Assembly: GCF_003075095.1 (NCBI RefSeq)
Contig: NZ_QCZF01000013.1
Span: 1-64,000, forward strand
Direction: 5' to 3'
Source of the DNA: Blastococcus litoris
GTDB taxonomy: Bacteria > Actinomycetota > Actinomycetes > Mycobacteriales > Geodermatophilaceae
DNA: 64,000 nt
Shown here: piece by piece, positions 25,721 to 34,528 of the stretch
Position numbering within the stretch: position 1 is the first letter of the stretch
Layout: every line of letters starts with the position of its first letter
Position numbers and translations under genes: made by a program
The notes under the pieces: model-generated
Databases searched by the model: none
What the model saw: the letters and a program-made list of their open reading frames with translations, nothing else
What the model was told of the DNA's origin: nothing

Positions 25721-28083
25721 GAGCGGACGGGACCTCCGGCCAGCGCCTGCTCCTCCACGGAGGCCGGGCCGCGGTCCACCGCCGCTCCCCCGTCGGTCCG
25801 GTTGGACGCCAGCGCCTTGAACCGCCGCAGCCGCAGGCTGTTCGAGACCACGAACACCGACGAGAAGGCCATCGCCGCACCCGCCAGCAGGGGGTTGAGC
25901 AGGCCGGCTGCGGCGAGCGGCAGCGCCGCGACGTTGTAGGCGAAGGCCCAGAAGAGGTTGCCCTTGATGGTGCTCAGGGTCTTCCGGGACAGCCGGATCG
26001 CATCCGCTGCGGCCCGCAGATCACCGCGGACCAGCGTCAGGTCGCTCGCCTCGATCGCGGCATCGGTTCCGGTCCCCATGGCCAGCCCCAGATCCGCCTG
26101 CGCGAGCGCGGCGGCGTCGTTGACGCCGTCCCCGACCATCGCGACGACCTTGCCCTCGGACTGAAGCCGCTTGACGACGTCGACCTTGTCCTGCGGCAAA
26201 ACCTCGGCGATGACCTCGGTGATGCCCACCTGGGCGGCCACCGAGCGGGCCACGGCCTTGTTGTCGCCGGTCAGCAGCACCGGCGTCAGACCGAGGTCGC
26301 GGAGCTGACCGATGGCCTCGGACGACGTCTCCTTGATCGCGTCGGCCACGACGAGGATCCCGCGGGCCGCGCCGTCCCAGCCGGCCACGACCGCCGTCCG
26401 GCCCTCCGCCTCAGCGGCGGCCTTGGCGCTCTCGAGTTCGGCGGGCAGGTGCTGCGACCACTCGGCGAACAGCCGGGACCGGCCAACGATCACCGCGTGC
26501 CCCTCGACGACGCCCTGGACGCCCAGCCCCTCGACGTTCGTGAACCCGTCCACGGCAGGGAGGGCGCCCGTGCGCTCGGTGGCCCCCTTGGCGATCGCCT
26601 GGGCGATGGGGTGTTCGGAGGCGTCCTCCAACGCACCGGCCAGCCGCAGCAGCCGATCCACGTCCTCCCCGGCGGCGGGGATGACGTCGAGCAGGGTCAT
26701 CCGCCCGGTGGTCACGGTGCCCGTCTTGTCCAGGACGACGGTGTCGACCTTGCGGGTGGACTCCAGGACCTCCGGGCCCTTGATGATGATGCCGAGCTGC
26801 GCGCCGCGACCGGTGCCGACCATCAGCGCGGTTGGCGTTGCCAGCCCGAGGGCGCACGGGCAGGCGATGATCAGGACGGCGACCGTGGCGGTGAACGCCG
26901 CCGCGATACCGGCTCCCGTGCCCAGCCAGAAGCCCAGGGTGGCGACGGCGAGGGCGATAACGATCGGCACGAAGATGCCCGACACCCGGTCGGCCAGCCG
27001 CTGGACCTCGGCCTTGCCGTTCTGGGCCTCCTCCACCAGCCGCGCCATCTGGGCGAGCTGGGTGTCGGAGCCGATGCGGGTCGCCCGGACGACGATGCGG
27101 CCACCGGCGTTCACGGTGGCACCGACCACGCTGTCCCCGGGACCGACCTCGACCGGGACGGACTCGCCCGTGAGCATCGAGGCGTCGACGGCCGAGGAAC
27201 CCTCGGTGATCACGCCGTCGGTCGCGATCTTCTCCCCCGGGCGGACGACGAACAGGTCACCGACGGCGAGCCGGTCGACGGCGATCCGCTCCTCGCGCCC
27301 ACCGCGCAGGACGGAGACCTCCTTGGCCCCCAGTTCCAGCAGTGCACGCAACGCCGCTCCGGCGCGGCGCTTGGACCGCGCCTCGAAATACCGGCCGGCG
27401 AGGATCGCCATGGTGACCCCGGCAGCGACCTCCAGGTAGATGTTGGCCGTGCCGTCGGTCTGCGCGATGGTCAGTTCGAACGGGTGCTTCATGCCCGGCA
27501 TGCCGGCCGTACCGAAGAAGAGCGCGTACAGCGACCAGCCGAAGGCGGCCAGCGTGCCCATCGAGATGAGCGTGTCCATGGTGGAGGCGCCGTGGCGAAG
27601 GTTCGTCCACGCGGCCCGGTGGAAGGGAAGGGCACCCCAGACCACCACCGGGGCCGCGAGGGTCAGCGACAGCCACTGCCAGTAGTCGAACTGCAGCGCC
27701 GGGATCATCGCCATCGCGATGACGGGAACGGTCAGCGCGGTGGACACCAGGAGGCGCTGGCGCAGCGGCGCGACCGGATCGTTCCCGTCGGACTCCCCGC
27801 CGTCCGTGCCGGCCGTTTCCGGGCGCGGCGGCTCCGGCAGCCGGGCGCTGTAGCCGGCCTTCTCCACAGCCGCCACCAGGTCGTCGGGCGTGACGCCGTC
27901 GGCGAAGGTCACCTTCGCCTTCTCGGTGGCGTAGTTCACCGTGGCGGTGACCCCGTCGAGCTTGTTGAGCCGCTTTTCGATCCGCATGGCGCACGACGCA
28001 CAGGTCATGCCGCCGATCGCGAGCTCGACCTGGTCACCGCCGTTCGGAGTCGGCGCTGTCGTGCTGTTCGTCGCGGAGCTCAC
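25717..28083 (-). CDS. copA: Copper-exporting P1B-type ATPase CopA
   Basis: The 788-residue ATPase exports Cu(I). It has one N-terminal heavy-metal domain with GMTCASC (Cys28, Cys31), the transmembrane CPC ligand motif ([16 protein letters not shown]), the phosphorylation motif DKTGT, the nucleotide-domain His-Pro (ASEHPIAQA) and [10 protein letters not shown]. The last helices carry [23 protein letters not shown], the Met/Ser signature of the Cu(I) subgroup. Length is normal. It lies downstream of csoR and copZ on the same strand, 89 bases after the small membrane protein gene, and overlaps the glutaredoxin-like gene by four bases. Confidence 0.95.
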   Translation of the reverse strand: MSSATNSTTAPTPNGGDQVELAIGGMTCASCAMRIEKRLNKLDGVTATVNYATEKAKVTFADGVTPDDLVAAVEKAGYSARLPEPPRPETAGTDGGESDGNDPVAPLRQRLLVSTALTVPVIAMAMIPALQFDYWQWLSLTLAAPVVVWGALPFHRAAWTNLRHGASTMDTLISMGTLAAFGWSLYALFFGTAGMPGMKHPFELTIAQTDGTANIYLEVAAGVTMAILAGRYFEARSKRRAGAALRALLELGAKEVSVLRGGREERIAVDRLAVGDLFVVRPGEKIATDGVITEGSSAVDASMLTGESVPVEVGPGDSVVGATVNAGGRIVVRATRIGSDTQLAQMARLVEEAQNGKAEVQRLADRVSGIFVPIVIALAVATLGFWLGTGAGIAAAFTATVAVLIIACPCALGLATPTALMVGTGRGAQLGIIIKGPEVLESTRKVDTVVLDKTGTVTTGRMTLLDVIPAAGEDVDRLLRLAGALEDASEHPIAQAIAKGATERTGALPAVDGFTNVEGLGVQGVVEGHAVIVGRSRLFAEWSQHLPAELESAKAAAEAEGRTAVVAGWDGAARGILVVADAIKETSSEAIGQLRDLGLTPVLLTGDNKAVARSVAAQVGITEVIAEVLPQDKVDVVKRLQSEGKVVAMVGDGVNDAAALAQADLGLAMGTGTDAAIEASDLTLVRGDLRAAADAIRLSRKTLSTIKGNLFWAFAYNVAALPLAAAGLLNPLLAGAAMAFSSVFVVSNSLRLRRFKALASNRTDGGAAVDRGPASVEEQALAGGPVRS

Positions 28084-28172
28084 TGGTTCTCCTCAAAATC
28101 GCTGTGGCGCTTCCTCCGGCGCGGGCCCCCGGAGGCCCGCCCGGACCAGGGCGCACACTCCGGGGGATCCGG

Positions 28173-28355
28173 TCAGCTGCCGGTGTCGCGGTCCATGTCC
28201 ATGCCGTCGTGGCCTACGTCCGCCGGTGCCGGCGACTCGTTCCCGTCGGCTCTTGGCCCGACTGGGCCTACGGCACTCCCAACGCCGAGTGCGGCAACGA
28301 ACACGACGGCCAGGCCGACTAGGTAGGCGCCGACCTTGGCGGCAGTGCTGTTCAT
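28173..28355 (-). CDS. Small single-helix membrane protein with acidic His/Met tail
   Basis: This 60-residue protein starts at an ATG with a perfect GGAGGAG ribosome site six bases upstream. It has one membrane helix (VGAYLVGLAVVFVAALGVGSAVG) and an outward tail ending GHDGMDMDRDTGS, which could bind copper. It lies between copZ and copA on the same strand. I do not recognise a named family; its position suggests a copper operon accessory. Confidence 0.75.
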   Translation of the reverse strand: MNSTAAKVGAYLVGLAVVFVAALGVGSAVGPVGPRADGNESPAPADVGHDGMDMDRDTGS

Positions 28356-28416
28356 GCCTACTCCTCCGCGATCGCGGTGCCAGGACGGCCGTTCGGTGTC
28401 CCGACCCGCCGTTTCG

Positions 28417-28677
28417 TCACTTGCAGCCGCAACCACAACCGGAGGACGTCGCCGCCGCGGGCTGCTCGACGGGGGTCTCGACCTCGTAGCCGGCCTCCTC
28501 GACGGCGGCCCGCACGGCGGCGTCGTCGACCGCGGCGTCACTCGTGACGGTGAGGCCGCCGGTGGCGAGGTCGACGTCTACGCCCGTGACACCGGGCACC
28601 TGCGTGACCTCCTCAGTCACGGAGCTGACGCAGTGCCCACAGGTCATGCCGACGACGGTGTAGGTGGAGGTGCTCAT
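28417..28677 (-). CDS. copZ: Copper chaperone CopZ with Cys-rich tail
   Basis: The 86-residue protein is a single heavy-metal-associated domain with the Cu(I) motif GMTCGHC (Cys13, Cys16) and a beta-alpha-beta pattern (GVTGVDVDLATGGLTV, AVEEAGYEV). It ends in an added GCGCGCK tail with three cysteines, which may add metal sites. It delivers copper to CopA or CsoR. It lies 96 bases downstream of csoR. Confidence 0.92.
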   Translation of the reverse strand: MSTSTYTVVGMTCGHCVSSVTEEVTQVPGVTGVDVDLATGGLTVTSDAAVDDAAVRAAVEEAGYEVETPVEQPAAATSSGCGCGCK

Positions 28678-28773
28678 AGGGGTGTCCTCTCGGATCTCGT
28701 GTCGTTCTTGCTCTTCTTCTCGTACGCCGGGGCCGGTTCGGTCCCGGGAGTCCTCACGAACGCGGCGGGTGAC

Positions 28774-29079
28774 TCAAGACCGGACGAGGCGAGCGATGGC
28801 CTCGGTGGCCTCGCGAAGCTTCGTCTCCGCCTCCGGCCCTCCCGCCGCGGCCGCCTCGACCACGCAGTGACTCATGTGCTCCTCGAGCAACCCGAGGGCG
28901 ACCGACTGCAATGCCTTAGTCATGGCCGAGACCTGCGTGAGGATGTCGATGCAGTACTTCTCGTCCTCCACCATGCGCTGCAGCCCCCGAGCCTGGCCCT
29001 CGATGCGCCGCAGTCGCTTGAGGTAGTCGTCCTTGCGGTGGATGTAGCCGTGGGAGCCGACGCTCTCGATGTCTGCCAT
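28774..29079 (-). CDS. csoR: Copper-sensing repressor CsoR
   Basis: The 101-residue all-helical DUF156 regulator has the Cu(I) ligand set Cys43 (KYCIDI), His68 and Cys72 (EEHMSHC). The N-terminal HRKDDYLKRLRRIEGQARGL segment contributes to the DNA-binding surface. Apo-CsoR represses the copper operon and is released by Cu(I). First gene of the csoR-copZ-copA group; an operator-like dyad lies just upstream. Confidence 0.93.
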   Translation of the reverse strand: MADIESVGSHGYIHRKDDYLKRLRRIEGQARGLQRMVEDEKYCIDILTQVSAMTKALQSVALGLLEEHMSHCVVEAAAAGGPEAETKLREATEAIARLVRS

Positions 29080-29107
29080 GACTTACCGCCTCGGTGTCTG
29101 CTTAGGT

Positions 29108-29124
29108 GTACCCGGTAGGGGTAT
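29108..29124. promoter_or_regulatory. CsoR operator
   Basis: GTACCCGGTAGGGGTAT is a pseudo-palindrome of the TACCC-N5-GGGGTA type bound by CsoR proteins. It lies 29-45 bases upstream of the csoR ATG, so the operon is probably autoregulated. Confidence 0.75.
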
Positions 29125-29226
29125 GCCGCGACCAACATAGGCCGGCTTCTGCGTGGACGCAACCCGGGCTGAGGCCGGGAGGATGTCGGCGCCTGCTCGC
29201 CGCTGGGTGCCGGTCAGATGTCTCCT

Positions 29227-29241
29227 ACTAAGAACGTTAGT
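29227..29241. promoter_or_regulatory. ACTAN-N5-NTAGT inverted repeat, copy 1
   Basis: ACTAA-GAACG-TTAGT, a perfect five-base inverted repeat, stands ahead of the DUF305-like remnant in the gap between csoR and the Csp gene. Confidence 0.6.
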
Positions 29242-29411
29242 CGCACAGTGACCCGGGTAGGCGCGCTAGGCAAGCCAGCGCGTCCACCACCGCAGGGATG
29301 CGCCACTACCGAGGGCAGCCGCATGGAATCCGTCAAGCGCGCGATAGCCGAGGTCACACCGTCCTCGGACGCAGCCGCCACGGAAGTGGGTGACCCGTCC
29401 ACGACAATTGC

Positions 29412-29606
29412 CATGTCGGCGGCGATCCTGATTCCCACCATCGCAGCGGCATCGAGATGCTCGAGATGGCTGAGAGCAGTGCCGCGACCGCGGCGCTGCG
29501 GCACCTGACAGCTGGGCCCAGACCGATCAGGAGAAGGACCTTCCCGGCTCGAACAGATCATCAGCGCCACAGCGCGTCGGCCCATGCGCCTGGAGAGCCA
29601 GATTGA
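29412..29606 (+). pseudogene. Remnant of a DUF305-type gene
   Basis: One frame reads DPDSHHRSGIEMLEMAESSA then ATAALRHLTAGP, close to the DUF305 pattern PHHxxAIEMAxxA, then loses similarity and stops at 29604. A neighbouring frame continues TDQEKDL, which suggests a frameshift. No start or signal peptide joins up. Two intact DUF305 genes lie at 31853 and 34529. Short and degenerate, so uncertain. Confidence 0.4.
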
Positions 29607-29730
29607 GCGCATGGAAACGCACCAGATGCAGACGCTGAGAGCGCGGCGTCGGCACGTGGTTCGAGCCGGTAGGGACGCACCTTCTCCATCGGGGATTCAC
29701 CAGACCGCAAAGAAGCTGTGCACTATCCGC

Positions 29731-29746
29731 GTACTCGTACGGGTAT
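29731..29746. promoter_or_regulatory. Second CsoR-like site, ahead of the Csp gene
   Basis: GTACTCGTACGGGTAT shares both ends with the csoR operator (GTAC and GGGTAT) with a one-base shorter spacing. It lies 70-85 bases upstream of the copper storage protein gene. Confidence 0.5.
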
Positions 29747-29815
29747 GCGACCGAGATCGGCGCTTTTCGGCGGTGGAGATGGCCGCCCGCGCCGCCGTCG
29801 AGAGGAGTGAACGTC

Positions 29816-30223
29816 GTGAGCGTTGTTGCACAGATGCTGGAGACCTACCCGAAGGACCTGGGAGGGATCGACCGTCAGAAACTGCAGGAGTGCATCGAGG
29901 CCTGCTTCGAGTGCGCCCAGGCCTGCACGGCCTGCGCAGACGCCTGTCTCAGCGAGGACATGGTCGCCGAGCTCACCAAGTGCATCCGTAGCAACCTCGA
30001 CTGTGCGGACGTCTGCGAGACAACGGGACGGGTCCTCTCCCGGCACACCGGCTACGACGCCAACCTCACCCGCGCCGTCCTGGAGGCCTGTGCCGCGGCA
30101 TGCAAGGTCTGCGGCGACGAGTGCGACCGGCATGCCGGGATGCACGAGCACTGCCGCGTCTGCGCCGAGTCATGCCGCCGCTGTGAGGCGGCCTGCCGCG
30201 AGCTCATCAGTTCGCTCGGCTGA
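29816..30223 (+). CDS. Four-helix-bundle copper storage protein (Csp type)
   Basis: The 135-residue protein has 18 cysteines, mostly as CxxC and CxxxC pairs on predicted helices (QECIEACFECAQACTACADAC, KCIRSNLDCADVC, LEACAAACKVCGDEC, HCRVCAESCRRCEAAC). This is the pattern of Csp proteins, whose helix bundles store many Cu(I) ions. There is no signal peptide, as in cytosolic Csp3. The GTG at 29816 is chosen because GAGGAG ends nine bases upstream; a GTG at 29807 overlaps that ribosome site. Confidence 0.9.
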   Translation: MSVVAQMLETYPKDLGGIDRQKLQECIEACFECAQACTACADACLSEDMVAELTKCIRSNLDCADVCETTGRVLSRHTGYDANLTRAVLEACAAACKVCGDECDRHAGMHEHCRVCAESCRRCEAACRELISSLG

Positions 30224-30237
30224 GACGTATCGCGAGG

Positions 30238-30280
30238 GCGTCCCCCGGCTCCGCACCGTCGTGGCGGTGGCGGGGGACGC
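30238..30280. terminator. Bidirectional terminator between csp and the channel gene
   Basis: GCGTCCCCCG and CGGGGGACGC form a perfect ten-base stem between the 3' ends of two convergent genes. Confidence 0.7.
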
Positions 30281-30287
30281 ACTGTAG

Positions 30288-31202
30288 TCAGGCTTGATCT
30301 TCCAGGCCTGTGGCGTCGGCACGGCCGAGGATCGTCGTCTCGCCGTGTTCTCGAGCGTAGGCCGCCAGCACCTCTTCGACGTCGCCGTCCGCCTGCACGA
30401 ACTCCCGGCGCAGATGTTCAGCGAGGTCCTCCAGCGCACACGCTAGGTGTGTCGCCGCCAGGCGCACGTCGGCGCGGCCGCTGCGGCGACCGGCGGAGAC
30501 CAGGTCCAGGGCGTACGGCAGGGTCGCCGGCATAGACGACCGGGCATCCTGGGATCGGAAGTAGTAGGTCTCCGCGTACTGGGTGAGGTCGACGCGCATC
30601 TGAGCCACCTGCCCGGCGAGGTCGGACAGCAGGATCGCCGCCATCGCGGAGTCCGCGTGCGGCAGGGCCTCGCGAAACCCGGACTGGTCCAGAGTCGTAA
30701 GCCGGGTGGCCAACGTTCGCCGGCGGTTGAGTGCGGGGTAGACCTGAAGCACCCATGTCACGGCGGCCGTCAGCAGCGAGAACCCAAGTAGGGCTTGGAT
30801 CGGTGTCGCGACGCGGAGCCATCCCTCCGTCGGGACGAGGTCACCGAATCCCAGCGTGCTCGTAGTCGTCAACGACAGATAGAGGGCGTCCAGAAAGTCC
30901 GCACGCGCATCCGGGTTCAGCCCGGCGGAGTAGGAGAACTGGTCGATGTACGGCCAGTAGACCAGCGCGCCACCCAGGACCACTGCGCCGCCCCATGTGC
31001 CTATGACGGCCACCACGCCCAGGGGCCCGGCCAGCTCTGCGAGGCGCGTGGGTCCGCCAACCCACCGAGCCACCCGCCACGTCCCGGAGAGGATGAGCCG
31101 GCTGAGGCTCCCTTGACCCGCAGGATGGAAGAGCGTGTGGAACACGTCCCGGAGGACCAGCACCAGGAGCACGGCACCTAGAACGGGCGCCAGCATCACC
31201 AT
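30288..31202 (-). CDS. Two-helix potassium channel-like protein
   Basis: The 304-residue membrane protein has N-terminal helices and a pore loop with the selectivity-filter pattern TTTSTLGFGD (112-121), followed by an inner helix (PIQALLGFSLLTAAVTWVL) and a soluble C-terminal domain of about 150 residues that is not a recognisable RCK/TrkA domain. It fits the Ion_trans_2 family. The gene is convergent with csp. An ATACCCC half-site on the minus strand lies upstream, hinting at metal control. Confidence 0.8.
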   Translation of the reverse strand: MVMLAPVLGAVLLVLVLRDVFHTLFHPAGQGSLSRLILSGTWRVARWVGGPTRLAELAGPLGVVAVIGTWGGAVVLGGALVYWPYIDQFSYSAGLNPDARADFLDALYLSLTTTSTLGFGDLVPTEGWLRVATPIQALLGFSLLTAAVTWVLQVYPALNRRRTLATRLTTLDQSGFREALPHADSAMAAILLSDLAGQVAQMRVDLTQYAETYYFRSQDARSSMPATLPYALDLVSAGRRSGRADVRLAATHLACALEDLAEHLRREFVQADGDVEEVLAAYAREHGETTILGRADATGLEDQA

Positions 31203-31322
31203 GGAGGACCTCCCGCTTCACACCGGTCGTGGCCATCCATCCTCGACGGGGCGCCGAGGGGTATGCGACGCAGGGCCGGCGCAGTCGGTGCTGCCGGCCG
31301 GGCCCGGCGCCAACCGGCTGGA

Positions 31323-31703
31323 TCAGGCGTCTAACGGAGGCTGCCGCGAGAGCTCGATCAGTTGCCTGAGGCAGTGGTGTCTCAAAGGCTCGGGAAAGCC
31401 CTCGGCAAGGCGGTAATAGACGACCCGGCCCTCCTTACGACTGGACACGAATCCCGCCGTCCGCAGGAGTCGCAGCGCGTAGCTGACCGCATCCTCGCTG
31501 GCGTCGAGCGCCAGGGCCATGTCGCCCACGCACAGTTCGTCCACCTCGTCCAGCGCGTACAGGACCCGCGCCCGGGTCGGGTCGGCCAGCAAGCTGAGGA
31601 CGCTCGTGAGCCGTGCGGCGTCCTCGCGGCCCGGAAGGCGACGACGCGCACGCGCCACCCGCTCCGGATCGACCGGATGCGCATGGGCGCTTCCCTCCGT
31701 CAC
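31323..31703 (-). CDS. ArsR/SmtB-family transcriptional regulator
   Basis: The 126-residue winged-helix protein has the ArsR pattern LLADPTRARVLYAL, then DELCVGDMALALDASEDAVSYALRLLRTAGFV and the wing RKEGRVVYYRL. ELCVGD is a variant of the alpha-3 metal motif ELCVCD, with one of its two cysteines. The C-terminal RHHCLRQL adds His-His-Cys, another possible metal site. The metal cannot be told from sequence. It is divergent from the DUF305 gene at 31853. Confidence 0.85.
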   Translation of the reverse strand: MTEGSAHAHPVDPERVARARRRLPGREDAARLTSVLSLLADPTRARVLYALDEVDELCVGDMALALDASEDAVSYALRLLRTAGFVSSRKEGRVVYYRLAEGFPEPLRHHCLRQLIELSRQPPLDA

Positions 31704-31852
31704 ACGGCGAGGCTAGGCCTTCGGACCGCGAGAGGCGTGTTCCTGAGGCGGGACGCCACACGGTTGTCCGCACATCCGTGCGGGTATCCGCGCGACATCG
31801 ATCGGGAGGTAGACGACTTCACCGACGAACGGACCGGTATGGAAGGACGTTC

Positions 31853-32485
31853 ATGTCGCATTCACGGAGTGCGCTTGGCCGACGTCGCGGAGCACGCAAG
31901 TCCAGGAACCTGTACCTGATTGCATTCGGGCTATTGCTCTCCACAGGAGTGCTGGTCGGATGCGGAGGCGACGACGGCGACTCGGCTAGTGCCTCGACGA
32001 CGGCGTCCGACACATCAGGGTCTGAGTCCTCGGACGAGGAACCGGCCATGACCGACGCCATGTGGGCGGCCATGATGGTTCCTCACCACCGGATGGGCGT
32101 CGAGATGGCTCAGATGGCGGTCGAGAAGGCGGTCACGCCGGGAGTGCGCGAGGTCGCGCAACAGGCGGCCGAGGAACAGCGGGCGCAGATTCCGACGCTG
32201 CAGGAAATCGCCGACTCGGGTGGCCAGGAGGCGATGCCGCCCGAAGCCCCCTTGGAGGCTTTCAACCAGGAGCAGATGGCTCAACTGGAGGCGCTCTCCG
32301 GTGAGGAATTCGACCGCAAGTGGCTCGAGACATTCCGTAGCCACCACATGTCCGCGATCATGATGACGGACATCGCCATGTCGGGTACCGCAGGAGGCGA
32401 GGCCAAGACGCTCCAGCAGAAGATCCACGACGGCCAGCTGGAGCAGACGGAGACGATGAACGAACTCAGCCAGCAGCTGCAGTGA
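31853..32485 (+). CDS. DUF305 lipoprotein
   Basis: This 210-residue protein has a lipoprotein signal (LYLIAFGLLLSTGVLVGC), a Ser/Asp-rich linker and the ferritin-like DUF305 domain with the paired motifs MVPHHRMGVEMAQMAVEKA and FRSHHMSAIMMTDIA. DUF305 proteins are often found with copper genes and are rich in Met and His; their biochemical role is not established. The ATG at 31853 follows GGAAGG. In-frame sequence upstream overlaps the arsR gene on the other strand and was not used. Confidence 0.88.
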   Translation: MSHSRSALGRRRGARKSRNLYLIAFGLLLSTGVLVGCGGDDGDSASASTTASDTSGSESSDEEPAMTDAMWAAMMVPHHRMGVEMAQMAVEKAVTPGVREVAQQAAEEQRAQIPTLQEIADSGGQEAMPPEAPLEAFNQEQMAQLEALSGEEFDRKWLETFRSHHMSAIMMTDIAMSGTAGGEAKTLQQKIHDGQLEQTETMNELSQQLQ

Positions 32486-32492
32486 GCGATAC

Positions 32493-32527
32493 AGCCGGGC
32501 CGCGCGTGTATTGCGGGCGGCCCGGCT
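32493..32527 (+). terminator. Terminator of the DUF305 gene
   Basis: AGCCGGGCCGC and GCGGCCCGGCT form a perfect stem eight bases after the stop codon. Confidence 0.7.
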
Positions 32528-32643
32528 CGCTTCGTTTGCGTTCCCAGCGGGGGCGCCAGGCCGCCACGAGGCGGTCGCGATCCGTCGCCGAATCTCCGGA
32601 CAGGCAAGGCCGGCGAGCCTTCCACCACCGGCAGACCATGGTT

Positions 32644-32658
32644 ACTAACGTGCTTAGT
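32644..32658. promoter_or_regulatory. ACTAN-N5-NTAGT inverted repeat, copy 2
   Basis: ACTAA-CGTGC-TTAGT, perfect, about 90 bases upstream of the C40 peptidase gene. Confidence 0.65.
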
Positions 32659-32745
32659 CGTGCGGCAACGCCAGGCGAAGCGCCCTCCCTGCAGCGGAGT
32701 CGAACACCAGGCCCCGAGGCCCGACGTGCTGCGGAGGGCGGTCCG

Positions 32746-33339
32746 ATGGAGGGGATGACCCAGGTCCTGTCTCGGATCGCGGAGATTCGCGCACAGTTCC
32801 CCACACCAGTTCAGCCGACAGCTACCAGGTCCGTTTCCGCCTGGTCGTCCGCAGCCGCGGACGCGGGCCTGACGACCACCGGCGGGCAAGCGAACGGAGC
32901 GTCGGCAACATCCCTGGCGACGGACCCCGTCAGCGGGCTGGGTGCCGCTACCGACGGCTCCCCGGCAGGCCGGGCAGCGGCCGCAAAGGCCGCCGAGTAC
33001 CTCGGCGTCCCCTATCTCTGGGGTGGGACGGACCCGACGAAGGGGCTCGATTGCTCGGGCTTCACCCAGCTGGTCTACAAGAGCCAGGGCGTCGACCTCC
33101 CCCGCGTGTCCGCCCAGCAGGCAACCGCGGGCCGAGCTGTCGCGTCGCTGAACGAAGCGCGCCCGGGCGACCTCCTGTTCTTCGACTACTCCCCCACTCG
33201 ACCGGGGATCGATCACGTCGGCATCTACGTCGGCAACGGGGACATGATCGCCGCGCCACAGCCCGGCGACGTCGTCAAGGTGCAGCCCGTCGGCCAACCG
33301 ACAGTCATCCGACGCGTTGTGCCAGACGGATCCGGCTAA
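32746..33339 (+). CDS. C40 (NlpC/P60) peptidase
   Basis: The 197-residue protein has a short N-terminal helix (MEGMTQVLSRIAEIRAQF), a low-complexity Ala/Thr/Ser region and a C-terminal NlpC/P60 domain with Cys103 in LDCSGFTQLVY and His157 in IDHVGIYVGNG. Such enzymes cut D-Glu/DAP bonds in peptidoglycan. No signal peptide is visible, which is odd for a wall enzyme; similar N-termini occur in flagellum-associated or phage-like wall hydrolases. The ATG follows GGAGGG. The frame extends upstream without a stop, but that part looks non-coding. Confidence 0.85.
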   Translation: MEGMTQVLSRIAEIRAQFPTPVQPTATRSVSAWSSAAADAGLTTTGGQANGASATSLATDPVSGLGAATDGSPAGRAAAAKAAEYLGVPYLWGGTDPTKGLDCSGFTQLVYKSQGVDLPRVSAQQATAGRAVASLNEARPGDLLFFDYSPTRPGIDHVGIYVGNGDMIAAPQPGDVVKVQPVGQPTVIRRVVPDGSG

Positions 33340-33459
33340 TGATCAGCCGACACCGCCTGCTCGACGGCTACACCCCGGGGGGACCGCGACGCAATCCTCG
33401 AAGAGGATGTTGTCGTGGCCTGCTGATCACCTCCCTGTGCTGACCCGCCGGCTACGCCG

Positions 33460-34368
33460 TCAGTGCTCCATGAGGACATCGAAGACCTGACCGCCGTCCA
33501 CCGACTCCAGCAGCGCAGTGGTGGTGACAACGAGGATCCGCCAGGAGCCCTGTTCGAGACTGGCGGCGATGGCCTGAGGGGCAGCTCCGAGCCGGGGGCC
33601 CTCGTACCACGTGGCGCCCGCATCCGCACTCCTCCAGACCTGGCCGGAGGGATCGACCCCTACTACCGATATCGCGTCGGCCCAGTCGACGATCTGCAGC
33701 AGCGGTGCGCCGTCGACCGGATTCCACGACGCCCCTCCGTCCGGAGACCTGAGCAGGCCCTGCTGTGTGGTGGCCAGCACCGACCGTCCGTCCGGAGAAG
33801 CCGCCAGGGACGCCGGCTGGGCGGGGATCGTCAGCTCCTCCCACTCGTGGCCGTCGGCGCTCCGCACCAAGGTCCCGTCGTAGCCGAGGACGCCCGCCTC
33901 ACCCACGGTCAGGGCGTGGAAGTCGGATTGCCCCTGTCGGGACAGCTCTCGCCAAGTACGCCCCCCGTCGGTGGACTCGATGAGTCCTACCGGCTGTGGA
34001 AGGTCCACGTCCGGTCCCGGGTGCCCTGACGCGACGAAGTGGTCGGGGCCGCGGACGGCGAATCCCATGAGATCGATGACGGGGCCGATGTGGGTGGTGT
34101 CCCCGTCGTCGCCGACTTCGAAGAGACCGTCGTGCGTGGCCAATAGGACCCGATCGCCCGAGGGATCGATCGCGACGCCGTGGATGTGCTCGAAGGCTGG
34201 GCCGTCGGCGTGCTCAGCTGCTTCGTGCTCCTCACTGGACGCGTCGGTGCAGGCGGCCAATGTCAAAGAGATCGCAGCAAGGCAACTCGTCCAGAGCAGG
34301 ATTCGACGCTTGCGACGGGGCACGACAGGACTGAGGCGGCTCACATGGACCACTGTCCCCTTCCCCAT
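33460..34368 (-). CDS. BNR/sialidase-repeat-like secreted lipoprotein
   Basis: The 302-residue protein has a lipoprotein signal (RRKRRILLWTSCLAAISLTLAAC) and a beta-propeller-like body with repeated Asp-box motifs (STDGGRTWREL, SPDGGASWNPV, SADAGATWYEG) and an N-terminal HIHGVAIDPSGDRVLLATHDGLF segment. Related proteins are labelled F510_1955-type or exo-sialidase-like, without proven activity. GTG codons a few residues downstream of the ATG are possible starts. It lies downstream of a DUF305 gene on the same strand, separated by a double hairpin. Confidence 0.75.
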   Translation of the reverse strand: MGKGTVVHVSRLSPVVPRRKRRILLWTSCLAAISLTLAACTDASSEEHEAAEHADGPAFEHIHGVAIDPSGDRVLLATHDGLFEVGDDGDTTHIGPVIDLMGFAVRGPDHFVASGHPGPDVDLPQPVGLIESTDGGRTWRELSRQGQSDFHALTVGEAGVLGYDGTLVRSADGHEWEELTIPAQPASLAASPDGRSVLATTQQGLLRSPDGGASWNPVDGAPLLQIVDWADAISVVGVDPSGQVWRSADAGATWYEGPRLGAAPQAIAASLEQGSWRILVVTTTALLESVDGGQVFDVLMEH

Positions 34369-34432
34369 TGATGCGAGTTGGGCGCGGAGCGAAGACAAGG
34401 GGCCTCCTCGAGACCGGCGACGATGATGGAAG

Positions 34433-34519
34433 GCGGGTGGCGCCGCCGACCCACGGCGACAGCGCCACCCGCCGGCGAAACGGGTGGCGCCGCCGACCCA
34501 CGGCGACTGCGCCACCCGC
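34433..34519. terminator. Duplicated terminator-like hairpin
   Basis: Two nearly identical units, 34435-34470 and 34482-34517, each pair GGGTGGCGC with GCGCCACCC around GCCGACCCACGGCGA. They follow the stop of the DUF305 gene at 34529 (minus strand). The head-to-tail copy is unusual. Confidence 0.65.
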
Positions 34520-34528
34520 TGACGGAGA

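Noticed and set aside
29214-29612. 132-codon minus-strand frame between csoR and csp
   Set aside because: No recognisable features, no ribosome site, and it is opposite the DUF305-like remnant.
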